From contig CAMPDV010002461.1 of the NCBI GenBank assembly GCA_946699065.1, forward strand, positions 1 through 64,000: a stretch of DNA of 64,000 bases, in the 5' to 3' direction. The notes beneath the pieces were generated by a model. The model searched no databases. It worked only from the letters and a program-made list of their open reading frames with translations, and was not told the origin of the DNA. Shown in pieces: positions 29,501 to 40,081 of this stretch (positions are counted from its first letter, which is position 1; the number at the start of each line of letters is the position of its first letter). A program made the translations under genes and the position numbers. This DNA comes from Loxodes magnus. Its lineage: Eukaryota; Ciliophora; Karyorelictea; Loxodida; Loxodidae.

Positions 29501-32500
29501 TACTTCTTTTTCTACTTCACTTTCTTTGAAATCTCATCTCTCTAAATTTATTACTTTCAATTATGATCTTAGACTCTTTTACTTCTTTTTCTACTTCACT
29601 TTTCTTTGAAATCTCATCTCTCTAATTTTATTACTTTCAATTATTATCTTTGACTCTTTTACTTCTTTTTCAACTTCACTTTTCTTTGAAATCTCATCTC
29701 TCTAGATTTATTACTTTCAATTAAGATCTTTGACTTTTTTACTTGCTTTTCTACTTCACTTTTCTTTGAAATCTCATCTCTCTAATTTTATTACTTTCAA
29801 TTATGATCTTTGACTCTTTTACTTCTTTTTCTACTTCACTTTCTTTGAAATCTCATCTCTCTAATTTTATTACTTTCAATTATGATCTTTGACTCTTTTA
29901 CTTGCTTTTCTACTTCACTTTCTTTGAAATCTCATCTCTCTAATTTTATTACTTTCAATTATGATCTTAGACTCTTTTACTTCTTTTTCTACTTCACTTT
30001 CTTTGAAATCTCATCTCTCTAGATTTATTACTTTTAATCATGATCTTAGACTCTTTTACTTCTTTTTCTACTTCACTTTTCTTTGAAATCTCATCTTTCT
30101 CATTTTATTACTTTCAATTATGATCTTAGACTCTTTTACTTCTTTTTCTACTTCACTTTTCTTTGAAATCTCATCTCTCTAATTTTATTACTTTCAATTA
30201 TGATCTTTGACTCTTTTACTTCTTTTTCTACTTCACTTTTCTTTGAAATCTCATCTCTCTAATTTTATTACTTTCAATTATGATCTTAGACTCTTTTACT
30301 TCTTTTTCTACTTCACTTTTCTTTGAAATCTCATCTTTCTCATTTTATTACTTTCAATTATGATCTTAGACTCTTTTACTTCTTTTTCTACTTCACTTTC
30401 TTTGAAATCTCATCTCTCTAATTTTATTACTTTCAATTATGATCTTAGACTCTTTTACTTCTTTTTCTACTTCACTTTTCTTTGAAATATCATCTTTTTC
30501 ATTTTATTACTTTCAATTATGATCTTAGACTCTTTTACTTCTTTTTCTACTTCACTTTTCTTTGAAATCTCATCTCTCTAATTTTATTACTTTCAATTAT
30601 GATCTTTGACTCTTTTACTTGCTTTTCTACTTCACTTTCTTTGAAATCTCATCTCTCTAATTTTATTACTTTCAATTATGATCTTTGACTCTTTTACTTG
30701 CTTTTCTACTTCACTTTCTTTGAAATCTCATCTCTCTAATTTTATTACTTTCAATTATGATCTTAGACTCTTTTACTTCTTTTTCTACTTCACTTTTCTT
30801 TGAAATCTCATCTCTCTAATTTTATTACTTTCAATTATGATCTTTGACTCTTTTACTTCTTTTTCTACTTCACTTTTCTTTGAAATCTCATCTTTCTCAT
30901 TTTATTACTTTCAATTATGATCTTAGACTCTTTTACTTCTTTTTCTACTTCACTTTTCTTTGAAATCTCATCTCAATAATTTTATTACTTTCAATTATGA
31001 TCTTTGACTTTTTTACTTGCTTTTCTACTTCACTTTTCTTTGAAATCTCATCTCTCTAATTTTATTACTTTCAATTATGATCTTAGACTCTTTTACTTCT
31101 TTTTCTACTTCACTTTTCTTTGAAATCTCATCTTTCTCATTTTATTACTTTCAATTATGATCTTAGACTCTTTTACTTCTTTTTCTACTTCACTTTTCTT
31201 TGAAATCTCATCTTTCTCATTTTATTACTTTCAATTATGATCTTAGACTCTTTTACTTCTTTTTCTACTTCACTTTTCTTTGAAATCTCATCTTTCTCAT
31301 TTTATTACTTTCAATTATGATCTTAGACTCTTTTACTTCTTTTTCTACTTCACTTTCTTTGAAATCTCATCTCTCTAATTTTATTACTTTCAATTATGAT
31401 CTTAGACTCTTTTACTTCTTTTTCTACTTCACTTTCTTTGCAATCTCATCTCTCTAATTTTATTACTTTCAATTATGATCTTTGACTCTTTTACTTGCTT
31501 TTCTACTTCACTTTCTTTGAAATCTCATCTCTCTAATTTTATTACTTTCAATTATGATCTTAGACTCTTTTACTTCTTTTTCTACTTCACTTTCTTTGAA
31601 ATCTCATCTCTCTAGATTTATTACTTTCAATTAAGATCTTTGACTTTTTTACTTCTTTTTCTACTTCACTTTTCTTTGAAATCTCATCTTTCTCATTTTA
31701 TTACTTTTCAATTATGATCTTAGACTCTTTTACTTCTTTTTCTACTTCACTTTTCTTTGAAATCTCATCTCTCTAATTTTATTACTTTCAATTATGATCT
31801 TAGACTCTTTTACTTCTTTTTCTACTTCACTTTTCTTTGAAATCTCATCTCTCTAATTTTATTACTTTCAATTATGATCTTAGACTCTTTTACTTCTTTT
31901 TCTACTTCACTTTTCTTTGAAATCTCATCTTTCTCATTTTATTACTTTCAATTATGATCTTAGACTCTTTTACTTCTTTTTCTACTTCACTTTCTTTGAA
32001 ATCTCATCTCTCTAATTTTATTACTTTCAATTATGATCTTAGACTCTTTTACTTCTTTTTCTACTTCACTTTCTTTGAAATCTCATCTCTCTAATTTTAT
32101 TACTTTCAATTATGATCTTTGACTCTTTTACTTCTTTTTCTACTTCACTTTTCTTTGAAATCTCATCTTTCTCATTTTATTACTTTTCAATTATGATCTT
32201 AGACTCTTTTACTTCTTTTTCTACTTCACTTTTCTTTGAAATCTCATCTCTCTAATTTTATTAATTTCAATTATGATCTTAGACTCTTTTACTTCTTTTT
32301 CAACTTCACTTTTCTTTGAAATTTCATCTTTCTCATTTTATTACTTTCAATTATGATCTTAGACTCTTTTACTTCTTTTTCTACTTCACTTTTTTTGAAA
32401 TCTCATCTTTCTAATTTTATTACTTTCAATTAATATCTTTGACTCTTTTACTTCTTTTTCTACTTCACTTTTCTTTGAAATCTCATCTCTCTAATTTTAT

Positions 32501-34300
32501 TACTTTATCATGATCTTTGACTCTTTTACTTCTTTTTCTACTTCACTTTTCTTTGAAATCTCATCTCAATAATTTTATTACTTTCAATTATGATCTTAGA
32601 CTCTTTTACTTCTTTTTCTACTTCACTTTTCTTTGAAATCTCATCTCTCTAATTTTATTACTTTATCATGATCTTTGACTCTTTTACTTCTTTTTCTACT
32701 TCACTTTTCTTTGAAATCTCATCTCTCTAATTTTATTACTTTCAATTATGATCTTTGACTCTTTTACTTCTTTTTCTACTTCACTTTTCTTTGAAATATC
32801 ATCTTTCTCATTTTATTACTTTCAATTATGATCTTAGACTCTTTTACTTCTTTTTCTACTTCACTTTCTTTGAAATCTCATCTCTCTAATTTTATTACTT
32901 TCAATTATGATCTTTGACTCTTTTACTTCTTTTTCTACTTCACTTTTCTTTGAAATCTCATCTCTCTAATTTTATTACTTTCAATTATGATCTTAGACTC
33001 TTTTACTTCTTTTTCTACTTCACTTTCTTTGAAATCTCATCTCTATAATTTTATTACTTTCAATTATTATCATCAAACACTTTTACTTGCTTTTCTACTT
33101 CACTTTTCTTTGAAATCTCATCTTTCTCATTTTATTACTTTCAATTATGATCTTAGACTCTTTTACTTCTTTTTCTACTTCACTTTCTTTGAAATCTCAT
33201 CTCTCTAGATTTATTACTTTTAATCATGATCTTAGACTCTTTTACTTCTTTTTCTACTTCACTTTTCTTTGAAATCTCATCTTTCTCATTTTATTACTTT
33301 CAATTATGATCTTAGACTCTTTTACTTCTTTTTCTACTTCACTTTTCTTTGAAATCTCATCTCTCTAATTTTATTACTTTCAATTATGATCTTTGACTCT
33401 TTTACTTCTTTTTCTACTTCACTTTTCTTTGAAATCTCATCTCTCTAATTTTATTACTTTCAATTATGATCTTAGACTCTTTTACTTCTTTTTCTACTTC
33501 ACTTTTCTTTGAAATCTCATCTTTCTCATTTTATTACTTTCAATTATGATCTTAGACTCTTTTACTTCTTTTTCTACTTCACTTTCTTTGAAATCTCATC
33601 TCTCTAATTTTATTACTTTCAATTATGATCTTAGACTCTTTTACTTCTTTTTCTACTTCACTTTTCTTTGAAATATCATCTTTTTCATTTTATTACTTTC
33701 AATTATGATCTTAGACTCTTTTACTTCTTTTTCTACTTCACTTTTCTTTGAAATCTCATCTCTCTAATTTTATTACTTTCAATTATGATCTTTGACTCTT
33801 TTACTTGCTTTTCTACTTCACTTTCTTTGAAATCTCATCTCTCTAATTTTATTACTTTCAATTATGATCTTTGACTCTTTTACTTGCTTTTCTACTTCAC
33901 TTTCTTTGAAATCTCATCTCTCTAATTTTATTACTTTCAATTATGATCTTAGACTCTTTTACTTCTTTTTCTACTTCACTTTCTTTGAAATCTCATCTCT
34001 CTAGATTTATTACTTTCAATTAAGATCTTTGACTTTTTTACTTCTTTTTCTACTTCACTTTTCTTTGAAATCTCATCTTTCTCATTTTATTACTTTCAAT
34101 TATGATCTTAGACTCTTTTACTTCTTTTTCTACTTCACTTTTCTTTGAAATCTCATCTCTCTAATTTTATTACTTTCAATTATGATCTTAGACTCTTTTA
34201 CTTCTTTTTCTACTTCACTTTTCTTTGAAATCTCATCTCTCTAATTTTATTACTTTCAATTATGATCTTAGACTCTTTTACTTCTTTTTCTACTTCACTT
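20521..34300 (+). repeat. SatA block present three times, offsets 9540 and 3186 bp
   Basis: Sequence from 20521 to about 21120 matches 30061-30660 line by line with one difference seen (TCTTTCTC versus TCTTTTTC near 20955/30495). The second copy recurs 3186 bp further on: landmark AGATTTATTACTTTTAATC at 30021 and 33207, and the rare GAAATATCATC at 30484 and 33670. Such long, nearly unchanged copies imply recent duplication. Confidence 0.8.
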
Positions 34301-34543
34301 TTCTTTGAAATCTCATCTTTCTCATTTTATTACTTTCAATTATGATCTTTGACTCTTTTACTTCTTTTTCAACTTCACTTTTCTTTGAAATCTCATCTTT
34401 CTCATTTTATTACTTTCAATTATGATCTTAGACTCTTTTACTTCTTTTTCTACTTCACTTTCTTTGAAATCTCATCTCTCTAATTTTATTACTTTCAATT
34501 ATGATCTTAGACTCTTTTACTTCTTTTTCTACTTCACTTTTCT

Positions 34544-37038
34544 TTGAAATCTCATCTCTCTTTCTCATTTTCTATTATTACTTTCAATTATGATCTTCAA
34601 ACTCTTTTACTTGCTTTTCTACTTCACTTTTTTTTGAAATCTCATCTCTCTTTCTCATTTTCTATTATTACTTTCAATTATGATCTTCAAACTCTTTTAC
34701 TTGCTTTTCTATTTCACATTTCTTTGAAATCTCATCTCTCTTTCTCATTTTCTATTATTACTTTCAATTATGATCTTCAAACTCTTTTACTTTCTTTTCT
34801 ACTTCACTTTTCTTTGAAATCTCATCTCTCTAGATTTATTACTTTCAATTATGATCTTTGACTCTTTTACTTGCTTTTCTACTTCACTTTTCTTTGAAAT
34901 CTCATCTCTCTTTCTCATTTTCTATTATTACTTTCAATTATGATCTTCAAACTCTTTTACTTGCTTTTCTATTTCACATTTCTTTGAAATCTCATCTCTC
35001 TAATTTTATTACTTTCAATTATGATCTTTGACTCTTTTACTTCTTTTTCTACTTCACTTTTCTTTGAAATATCATCTTTTTCATTTTATTACTTTCAATT
35101 ATGATCTTAGACTCTTTTACTTCTTTTTCTACTTCACTTTTCTTTGAAATCTCATCTCTCTAATTTTATTACTTTCAATTATTATCTTTGACTCTTTTAC
35201 TTCTTTTTCTACTTCACTTTTCTTTGAAATCTCATCTCTCTAATTTTAATACTTTATCATGATCTTTGACTCTTTTACTTCTTTTTCTACTTCACTTTTC
35301 TTTGAAATCTCATCTCTCTAATTTTATTACTTTCAATTATGATCTTTGACTCTTTTACTTCTTTTTCTACTTCACTTTTTTTGAAATCTCATCTCTCTAA
35401 TTTTATTACTTTCAATTATGATCTTGGACTCTTTTACTTCTTTTTCTACTTCACTTTTCTTTGAAATCTCATCTTTCTCATTTTATTACTTTCAATTATG
35501 ATCTTTGACTCTTTTACTTCTTTTTCTACTTCACTTTTCTTTGAAATCTCATCTTTTTAATTTTATTACTTTCAATTATGATCTTAGACTCTTTTACTTG
35601 CTTTTCTACTTCACTTTTCTTTGAAATCTCATCTCTCTAATTTTATTACTTTCAATTATGATCTTTGACTCTTTTACTTCTTTTTCTACTTCACTTTCTT
35701 TGAAATCTCATCTCTCTAATTTTATTACTTTCAATTATGATCTTCAAACACTTTTACTTGCTTTTCTACTTCACTTTCTTTGAAATCTCATCTTTCTCAT
35801 TTTATTACTTTTAATCATGATCTTTGACTCTTTTACTTCTTTTTCAACTTCACTTTTCTTTGAAATCTCATCTTTCTCATTTTATTACTTTCAATTATGA
35901 TCTTAGACTCTTTTACTTCTTTTTCTACTTCACTTTTCTTTGAAATCTCATCTTTCTCATTTTATTACTTTCAATTATGATCTTAGACTCTTTTACTTCT
36001 TTTTCTACTTCACTTTTCTTTGAAATCTCATCTTTCTCATTTTATTACTTTCAATTATGATCTTAGACTCTTTTACTTCTTTTTCTACTTCACTTTTCTT
36101 TGAAATCTCATCTTTCTCATTTTATTACTTTTAATCATGATCTTTGACTCTTTTACTTCTTTTTCAACTTCACTTTTCTTTGAAATCTCATCTTTCTCAT
36201 TTTATTACTTTCAATTATGATCTTAGACTCTTTTACTTCTTTTTCTACTTCACTTTTCTTTGAAATCTCATCTTTCTCATTTTATTACTTTCAATTATGA
36301 TCTTAGACTCTTTTACTTCTTTTTCTTTTTCACTTTCTTTGAAATCTCATCTCTCTAATTTTATTACTTTCAATTATGATCTTAGACTCTTTTACTTCTT
36401 TTTCTACTTCACTTTTCTTTGAAATCTCATCTCTCTTTCTCATTTTCTATTATTACTTTCAATTATGATCTTCAAACTCTTTTACTTGCTTTTCTACTTC
36501 ACTTTTTTTTGAAATCTCATCTCTCTTTCTCATTTTCTATTATTACTTTCAATTATGATCTTCAAACTCTTTTACTTGCTTTTCTATTTCACATTTCTTT
36601 GAAATCTCATCTCTCTTTCTCATTTTCTATTATTACTTTCAATTATGATCTTCAAACTCTTTTACTTGCTTTTCTACTTCACTTTTCTTTGAAATCTCAT
36701 CTCTCTAGATTTATTACTTTCAATTATGATCTTTGACTCTTTTACTTGCTTTTCTACTTCACTTTTCTTTGAAATCTCATCTCTCTTTCTCATTTTCTAT
36801 TATTACTTTCAATTATGATCTTCAAACTCTTTTACTTGCTTTTCTACTTCACTTTTCTTTGAAATCTCATCTCTCTTTCTCATTTTCTATTATTACTTTC
36901 AATTATGATCTTCAAACTCTTTTACTTGCTTTTCTACTTCACTTTTCTTTGAAATCTCATCTCTCTTTCTCATTTTCTATTATTACTTTCAATTATGATC
37001 TTCAAACTCTTTTACTTGCTTTTCTACTTCACTTTTCA
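34544..37038 (+). repeat. SatA edge subfamily with longer units (SatA')
   Basis: Near its right border the array switches to units that carry TCTCTTTCTCATTTTCTATT in place of the usual linker and ATCTTCAAACTCTTTTACTT in place of CTTAGAC/CTTTGAC, giving units of about 84-85 bp. They occur at 34544-34980 and 36419-37038, with normal SatA units between. The 318-base blocks at 34544 and 36419 are near-identical (offset 1875 bp). Single forerunners with CATCAAACAC or CTTCAAACAC appear near 33070 and 35752. The last unit ends abruptly in CACTTTTC at 37038. Confidence 0.9.
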
Positions 37039-37665
37039 AAATACTTTTAACTTCTTTTATCTTAAGCATACTCTTTAAAACTAAATTTATATCTTTTTTT
37101 CTACTTTACTTCTTCGCTTTTCAAAATACTTATCACTTCCCTTTTCTACAACTTACTCCTTAAAACGGAAATTCTTTCTTCTTTTCTTACTTTTTTTCAT
37201 CACTTTTCAAAATACTAATATTTTTACTTTCAAAGCATACTCCTTAAAACTGAAATTATTTCTTCTTTTCTTTCTTTATTTTCTCACTTTTATAATTTTT
37301 TTTTTACTTCTTTTTATCTTTAAGTTATGCAATTCATAAAGCTGAAAATATTTTTTTTTTTTTACATTACTTCTTTACTTTTATAAATTCTTATAACTTC
37401 TTTTTATCTATAAGTTATATTAATTCATAGAGCCGAATTTCTTTCTTCTTTTCTTACTTTACTTCTTCACTTTACAATACTTATGACTTTTTTTTATTTC
37501 TAAGTTAAAGTAATTCTAATAGCTTTATTATTTCTTCTTTTCTTACTTTATATCCTCACTTTTATAAATTCTTTTAACTTTTTTTATCTCTAATTTCTTT
37601 TAATTCATCGAAGCTTAAATTCTTTTTCTTTTCTTACTTTACTTCTTCACTAATGATAATACTTA
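37031..37665 (+). repeat. SatB: degenerate ~75-100 bp tandem repeat next to SatA
   Basis: About seven diverged copies start at CACTTTTCAAAATAC-like sequence (37031, 37115, 37200, then CACTTTTATAATTT 37276, CTTTTATAAATTC 37378, CACTTTACAATAC 37469, CACTTTTATAAATTC 37556). Each is followed by CTCCTTAAAACTGAAATT-like or TAATTCATAGAGC-like sequence and then TTCTTTCTTCTTTTCTTACT. The copies decay away from SatA. The shared ACTTCACTTTTC element suggests SatB and SatA met, or share ancestry, at this border. Confidence 0.75.
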
Positions 37666-37860
37666 AATCGGCTTTTTTTGCGACATTTCATTTTTTTTTT
37701 TTAATTCTACTGTGAATATGATCTTATTTTTATACTTGCTTTTTTCTAGTAATTTTCATTTTTTTAATAAAAGGTTACTTTTAATTATTATTTTTCTTTT
37801 ATTCATTTTCAGAAAATTTTATTTTTTCTTTTCTTATTATATATTTTTAAGCTTAATGAG
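37666..37860. other. T-rich spacer, no gene seen
   Basis: Long T runs and simple AT sequence between SatB and the GC-rich island. No open frame, RNA fold or repeat could be supported. Confidence 0.6.
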
Positions 37861-37867
37861 TTTCTGA

Positions 37868-38116
37868 CTGCAACTTCTTGCATTTTACATCCCAACACAG
37901 CCTTCATGGGATTTCGTGGATATTCTGTTGCTTTCAAATAGCAGCTGCCAGGGAGCTCCATCACTATTGGCGGCCTGGCTTCAAGCTCCTACCGGAGTTT
38001 ATAATCAAGAGGAAGGCGTTCCCTTGCAATGTTTGACTTTTTCCAGGGGCTTTCTCACTTCATTAAAGGAACTTGTTCCTATCCATAAAACCATAAAGTA
38101 TGATTCAGAAGGTTAA
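37868..38116 (+). other. GC-rich island with overlapping open frames; possible exon or small gene of unknown function
   Basis: This block is much richer in G+C than its surroundings, which have AT-simple sequence on both sides. One frame is open from 37868 to a TAA at 38114 (82 codons, TAG/TAA-free, no ATG, GTG at 37916). It reads WDFVDILLLSNSSCQGAPSL from 37907 and includes LLAAWLQAPTGVYNQEEG. A pyrimidine-rich AG at 37899-37900 and a GT at 38111 could make 37901-38110 an internal exon. A second frame runs from ATG 37906 to TGA 38103 (65 residues) if TAA/TAG are Gln, and includes SSITIGGLASSSYR. I recognise neither product. GGAGCTCC and CTCCTACCGGAG could form short hairpins, so a non-coding RNA or an inserted foreign fragment is also possible. 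Confidence 0.4.
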
Positions 38117-38262
38117 TCTCAGCTCCCACCATCTTTTTAATTATCATTTCTTACTTTTCTTTACATATTTTTATTTTATCATTATTTTTGAAATATTTCT
38201 TCTTAGTAGATTTTTTTTTGTTTTTTTTTGTATTTCAAGATCTTTTTCTACTTTTATTAACT
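38117..38262. other. T-rich spacer, no gene seen
   Basis: Poly-T rich sequence with no supportable coding frame. Phe/Leu-rich open frames here are compositional. Confidence 0.6.
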
Positions 38263-38570
38263 CTAAAAAGCAAAAAATTTTCATTACCCAAAAATCAAAA
38301 AAATTATCACAACCCATTTCAAAAAAAAATTAGCACAACCCAAAATCAAAACATTTCGAAACAGAAATCAAAAATTATATCCTTCATCTTTTTTAATCCC
38401 ATTTTTTCTCAAAACCCTTTTATATTTTGAAACTTTTTTTAGAAAATTTGTTCCTTTCTGACCTTTATCTATTCCGATTTCCCCCAGTTTGTTCCGTCCG
38501 AAAAAAGTCTTGAGTGTAAAAAGCTGAGCAAAAAAACAAAATTAAATTTTTCACGATTTAATGCTTTAAA
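38263..38570 (+). repeat. Diverged element, copy 1
   Basis: The copy begins with CTCTAAAAAGCAAAAAATTT and passes through CTCAAAACCCTTTTATATTT, TTCCTTTCTGACC, a CCCCCAGTTTGTTCCGTCC motif, GAGTGTAAAAAGCTGAGC and TTTTTCACGATTT. All these landmarks recur in the same order in the next 500 bp, so the two are diverged copies of one element. No coding potential is evident. Confidence 0.7.
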
Positions 38571-38594
38571 TACTCTTATTCGCCTTTCATTTAG

Positions 38595-39105
38595 CTCTAA
38601 AAATCAAAAAAATCAAAACCCAATTCTAAAAATTTTTATCATGCACCAAAATCGAAAATTTTTAAATCAAAAAAACAAAAACTTACAAAGCAAAAACTTA
38701 AATCTTCAAAACCAAAATACAAAATCTAAAGTTTTCAAATCCAATATCGAAACTTTCGAATCCCAATTCAACAATTTTCAAACCAAAATCAAAAATTTTC
38801 AAAACCAAAATCAAAAGTTTTCAAATCCAAAATCTAAAGTTTTCAAAACCAAAATCAAAAAACAAAAGTTTTCAAAACCAATATCAAAAATTTTCAAAAT
38901 CAAAATCAAAAAAATAGTCTCAAATTTTTTATTCCAATTTTTTCAAAAACCTTTTTATTTTGAAAACTTTTTCTCAAAAAAATTTATTCCTTTCTGACCC
39001 TCTACTATACCCGAAATCCCCCAACTTGTTCCGTCCCAACTCACCCCTATAGTGTAAAACGCTGAGCAAAAAAAGGCTTTCGCATTTTTCACGATTCCAG
39101 GGCTT
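38595..39105 (+). repeat. Diverged element, copy 2, expanded by an internal repeat
   Basis: This copy repeats the landmarks of copy 1: CTCTAAAAATCAAAAAAATC, CAAAAACCTTTTTATTTTG, TTCCTTTCTGACC, a CCCCCAACTTGTTCCGTCC motif, AGTGTAAAACGCTGAGCAAA and TTTTTCACGATT. It is about 200 bp longer because of a run of short A/C-rich repeats (38660-38925). The best-kept block is the 3' part around GTTCCGTCC and GCTGAGCAAAAAA, which suggests a conserved core or simply slower decay there. Confidence 0.7.
38660..38925 (+). repeat. Short A/C-rich tandem repeat (~22-25 bp, degenerate)
   Basis: Repeated TTTTCAAAACCAAAATCAAA-like units, with variants TTTTCAAATCCAAAATCTAAA and AATTTTCAAAATC, lie inside element copy 2. 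An open frame through this stretch (38641-38997) gives only Asn/Gln/Lys/Phe repeats and is best explained by the tandem repeat. Confidence 0.7.
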
Positions 39106-39240
39106 CTATCTAATGGAAATTTAATCTGCTGCACATTAAATGCAGTATTCTACTTTTTTCCTATCGTAAAATTACATTGTGCAACTTAAAAATTATAACA
39201 AACGTAATTAAAATTGATAACAAATTAAAAAAAACTTTGC
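39106..39240. other. AT-rich spacer, no gene seen
   Basis: No repeat, RNA gene or coding frame could be supported between element copy 2 and the 54 bp repeat. Confidence 0.5.
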
Positions 39241-39242
39241 AC

Positions 39243-39615
39243 TAACACGTAACTCAAAAACATTCTAAGACTATAATATAAAATTAAAAATTTTTTTTGC
39301 TCTAGTACATAACTCAAAAATTTTCCTAACGTTTGAAAATTTAGAATTTTTTAGCTGAGAACATACCTCAAAAATTTTTACAACGCCGGAAAAATGTAAA
39401 TATTTTCACTCTAGTACATACCTCAAAAATTTTTCGAACACCAGATATATTTAAAATAATTTAGCTGAGTACATACCTCAAAAATTTTTTAAACACTAGA
39501 ACATTTATATATTTTTACTTTAGTACATACTTCAAAAATTTTTCTAACACTAAAAAAAACGAAACATTTTAGCTGAGTACATACTTCAAAAATTTTCCTA
39601 ACTCTAGAAAAATAT
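39243..39615 (+). repeat. ~54 bp tandem repeat with two alternating unit types
   Basis: Seven copies of a unit with core GTACATACCTCAAAAATTTT, followed by an AAC-type end (CTAAC, CGAAC, CAAC), start at 39243, 39303, 39357, 39412, 39467, 39521 and 39575. From the second copy onward the spacing is 54-55 bp. Starts alternate between TAGTACATA (39303, 39412, 39521) and GAGAACATA or GAGTACATA preceded by TTAGCT (39357, 39467, 39575), so the true period is a dimer of about 109 bp. The copies are diverged, so the array is not recent. Confidence 0.85.
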
Positions 39616-39858
39616 TAGTTACTCTAACACTTGATTTTAAAATTAAATTAAAATAAAATATTAATAAAAATAACCAAATTCAATAAAAGACTTAGAAAAA
39701 ATTACGAACTTTAAAAATTTTCTTTTTTTACTTAGAATAATAATATTAAGAACAAACTTAATTAGAATAAAGACTTAGAAAATTTTAAATTCTTAAATGT
39801 AAAAAAATTAAATAGTTTAAATAGTTTAAATAGTTTAACTAGTTTAAAATCAAATAGA
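39616..39858. other. AT-rich spacer with a 9 bp microsatellite
   Basis: Mostly simple AT sequence. At 39809-39850 there are about four and a half copies of TAGTTTAAA. No gene is seen. Confidence 0.6.
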
Positions 39859-40081
39859 TCACTTGATGGATCTCTACTTGTCCTCCACACTCATGGCAGT
39901 ATTAGCCATTACGCAATTGTTAAATCGCAATCCATAGTCAGCATATACTTTCGTCCAGTCAGTCTATATAAATGTGGTGTGCTAAATTTGAACTTACCTG
40001 TTATTAGTTATTAGTATCTACTCCATTCAATATCCTTCCTATGTTCCATCTTCGAATGTTGTAGTCTTTTGCTTAGTTATT
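39859..40081 (-). other. Possible C-terminal continuation of the WD40 gene
   Basis: Past the TGA at 40082-40084 the same frame continues NNQAKDYNIRRWNIGRILNG, which includes the expected closing strand of blade 7. It reaches CAG followed by GTAAGT at 39997-39992. If the 16-base segment 39997-39982 (GTAAGTTCAAATTTAG) is an intron, the next frame reads 40 more residues, HTTFIQTDWTKVYADYGLRF and onward, to TGA at 39861-39859. Base composition stays gene-like until about 39870. The intron is a guess from its GT...AG ends, and an unspliced reading also looks partly coding. Confidence 0.35.

Larger units (their letters stand above)
1..37038 (+). repeat. SatA: ~80 bp satellite array, about 460 tandem copies
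   Basis: Head-to-tail copies of one unit of about 80 bp, all in the same orientation, fill the whole interval. Each unit holds the segments CTTTGAAATCTCAT, TTTTATTACTTTCAATTATG, ATCTTAGACTCTTTTACTTC and TTTTTCTACTTCAC in that order. Recurrent variants are CTTAGAC versus CTTTGAC, TCTCTAATTTT versus TTTCTCATTTT, TCTCTAGATTT, TCTCAATAATTT, CAATCATGATC, CAATCAAGATC, ACTTGCTTTTC and GACATCTC. Unit lengths cluster near 67, 79, 80 and 81-82 bp. The plus strand is pyrimidine-rich: a typical unit has about 43 T, 17 C, 17 A and only 3 G. Many short frames stay open and give repetitive Ser/Phe/Leu-rich peptides, but these are a by-product of the repeat and not genes. The left edge lies outside the window. 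Confidence 0.98.

Noticed and set aside
181-37050. Many 64-105 codon open frames in SatA giving Ser/Phe/Leu-rich peptides
   Set aside because: They recur with the satellite unit, overlap each other in several frames and exist only because the unit has few stop words. No start context, domain or conservation is independent of the repeat.
38100-38430. Overlapping 77- and 80-codon frames rich in Phe, Leu and Ser
   Set aside because: They run through T-rich spacer and the diverged element and use two frames of the same simple sequence.
38641-38997. 118-codon open frame rich in Asn, Gln, Lys and Phe
   Set aside because: It is explained by the short A/C-rich tandem repeat inside the duplicated element, and the product is purely low-complexity.
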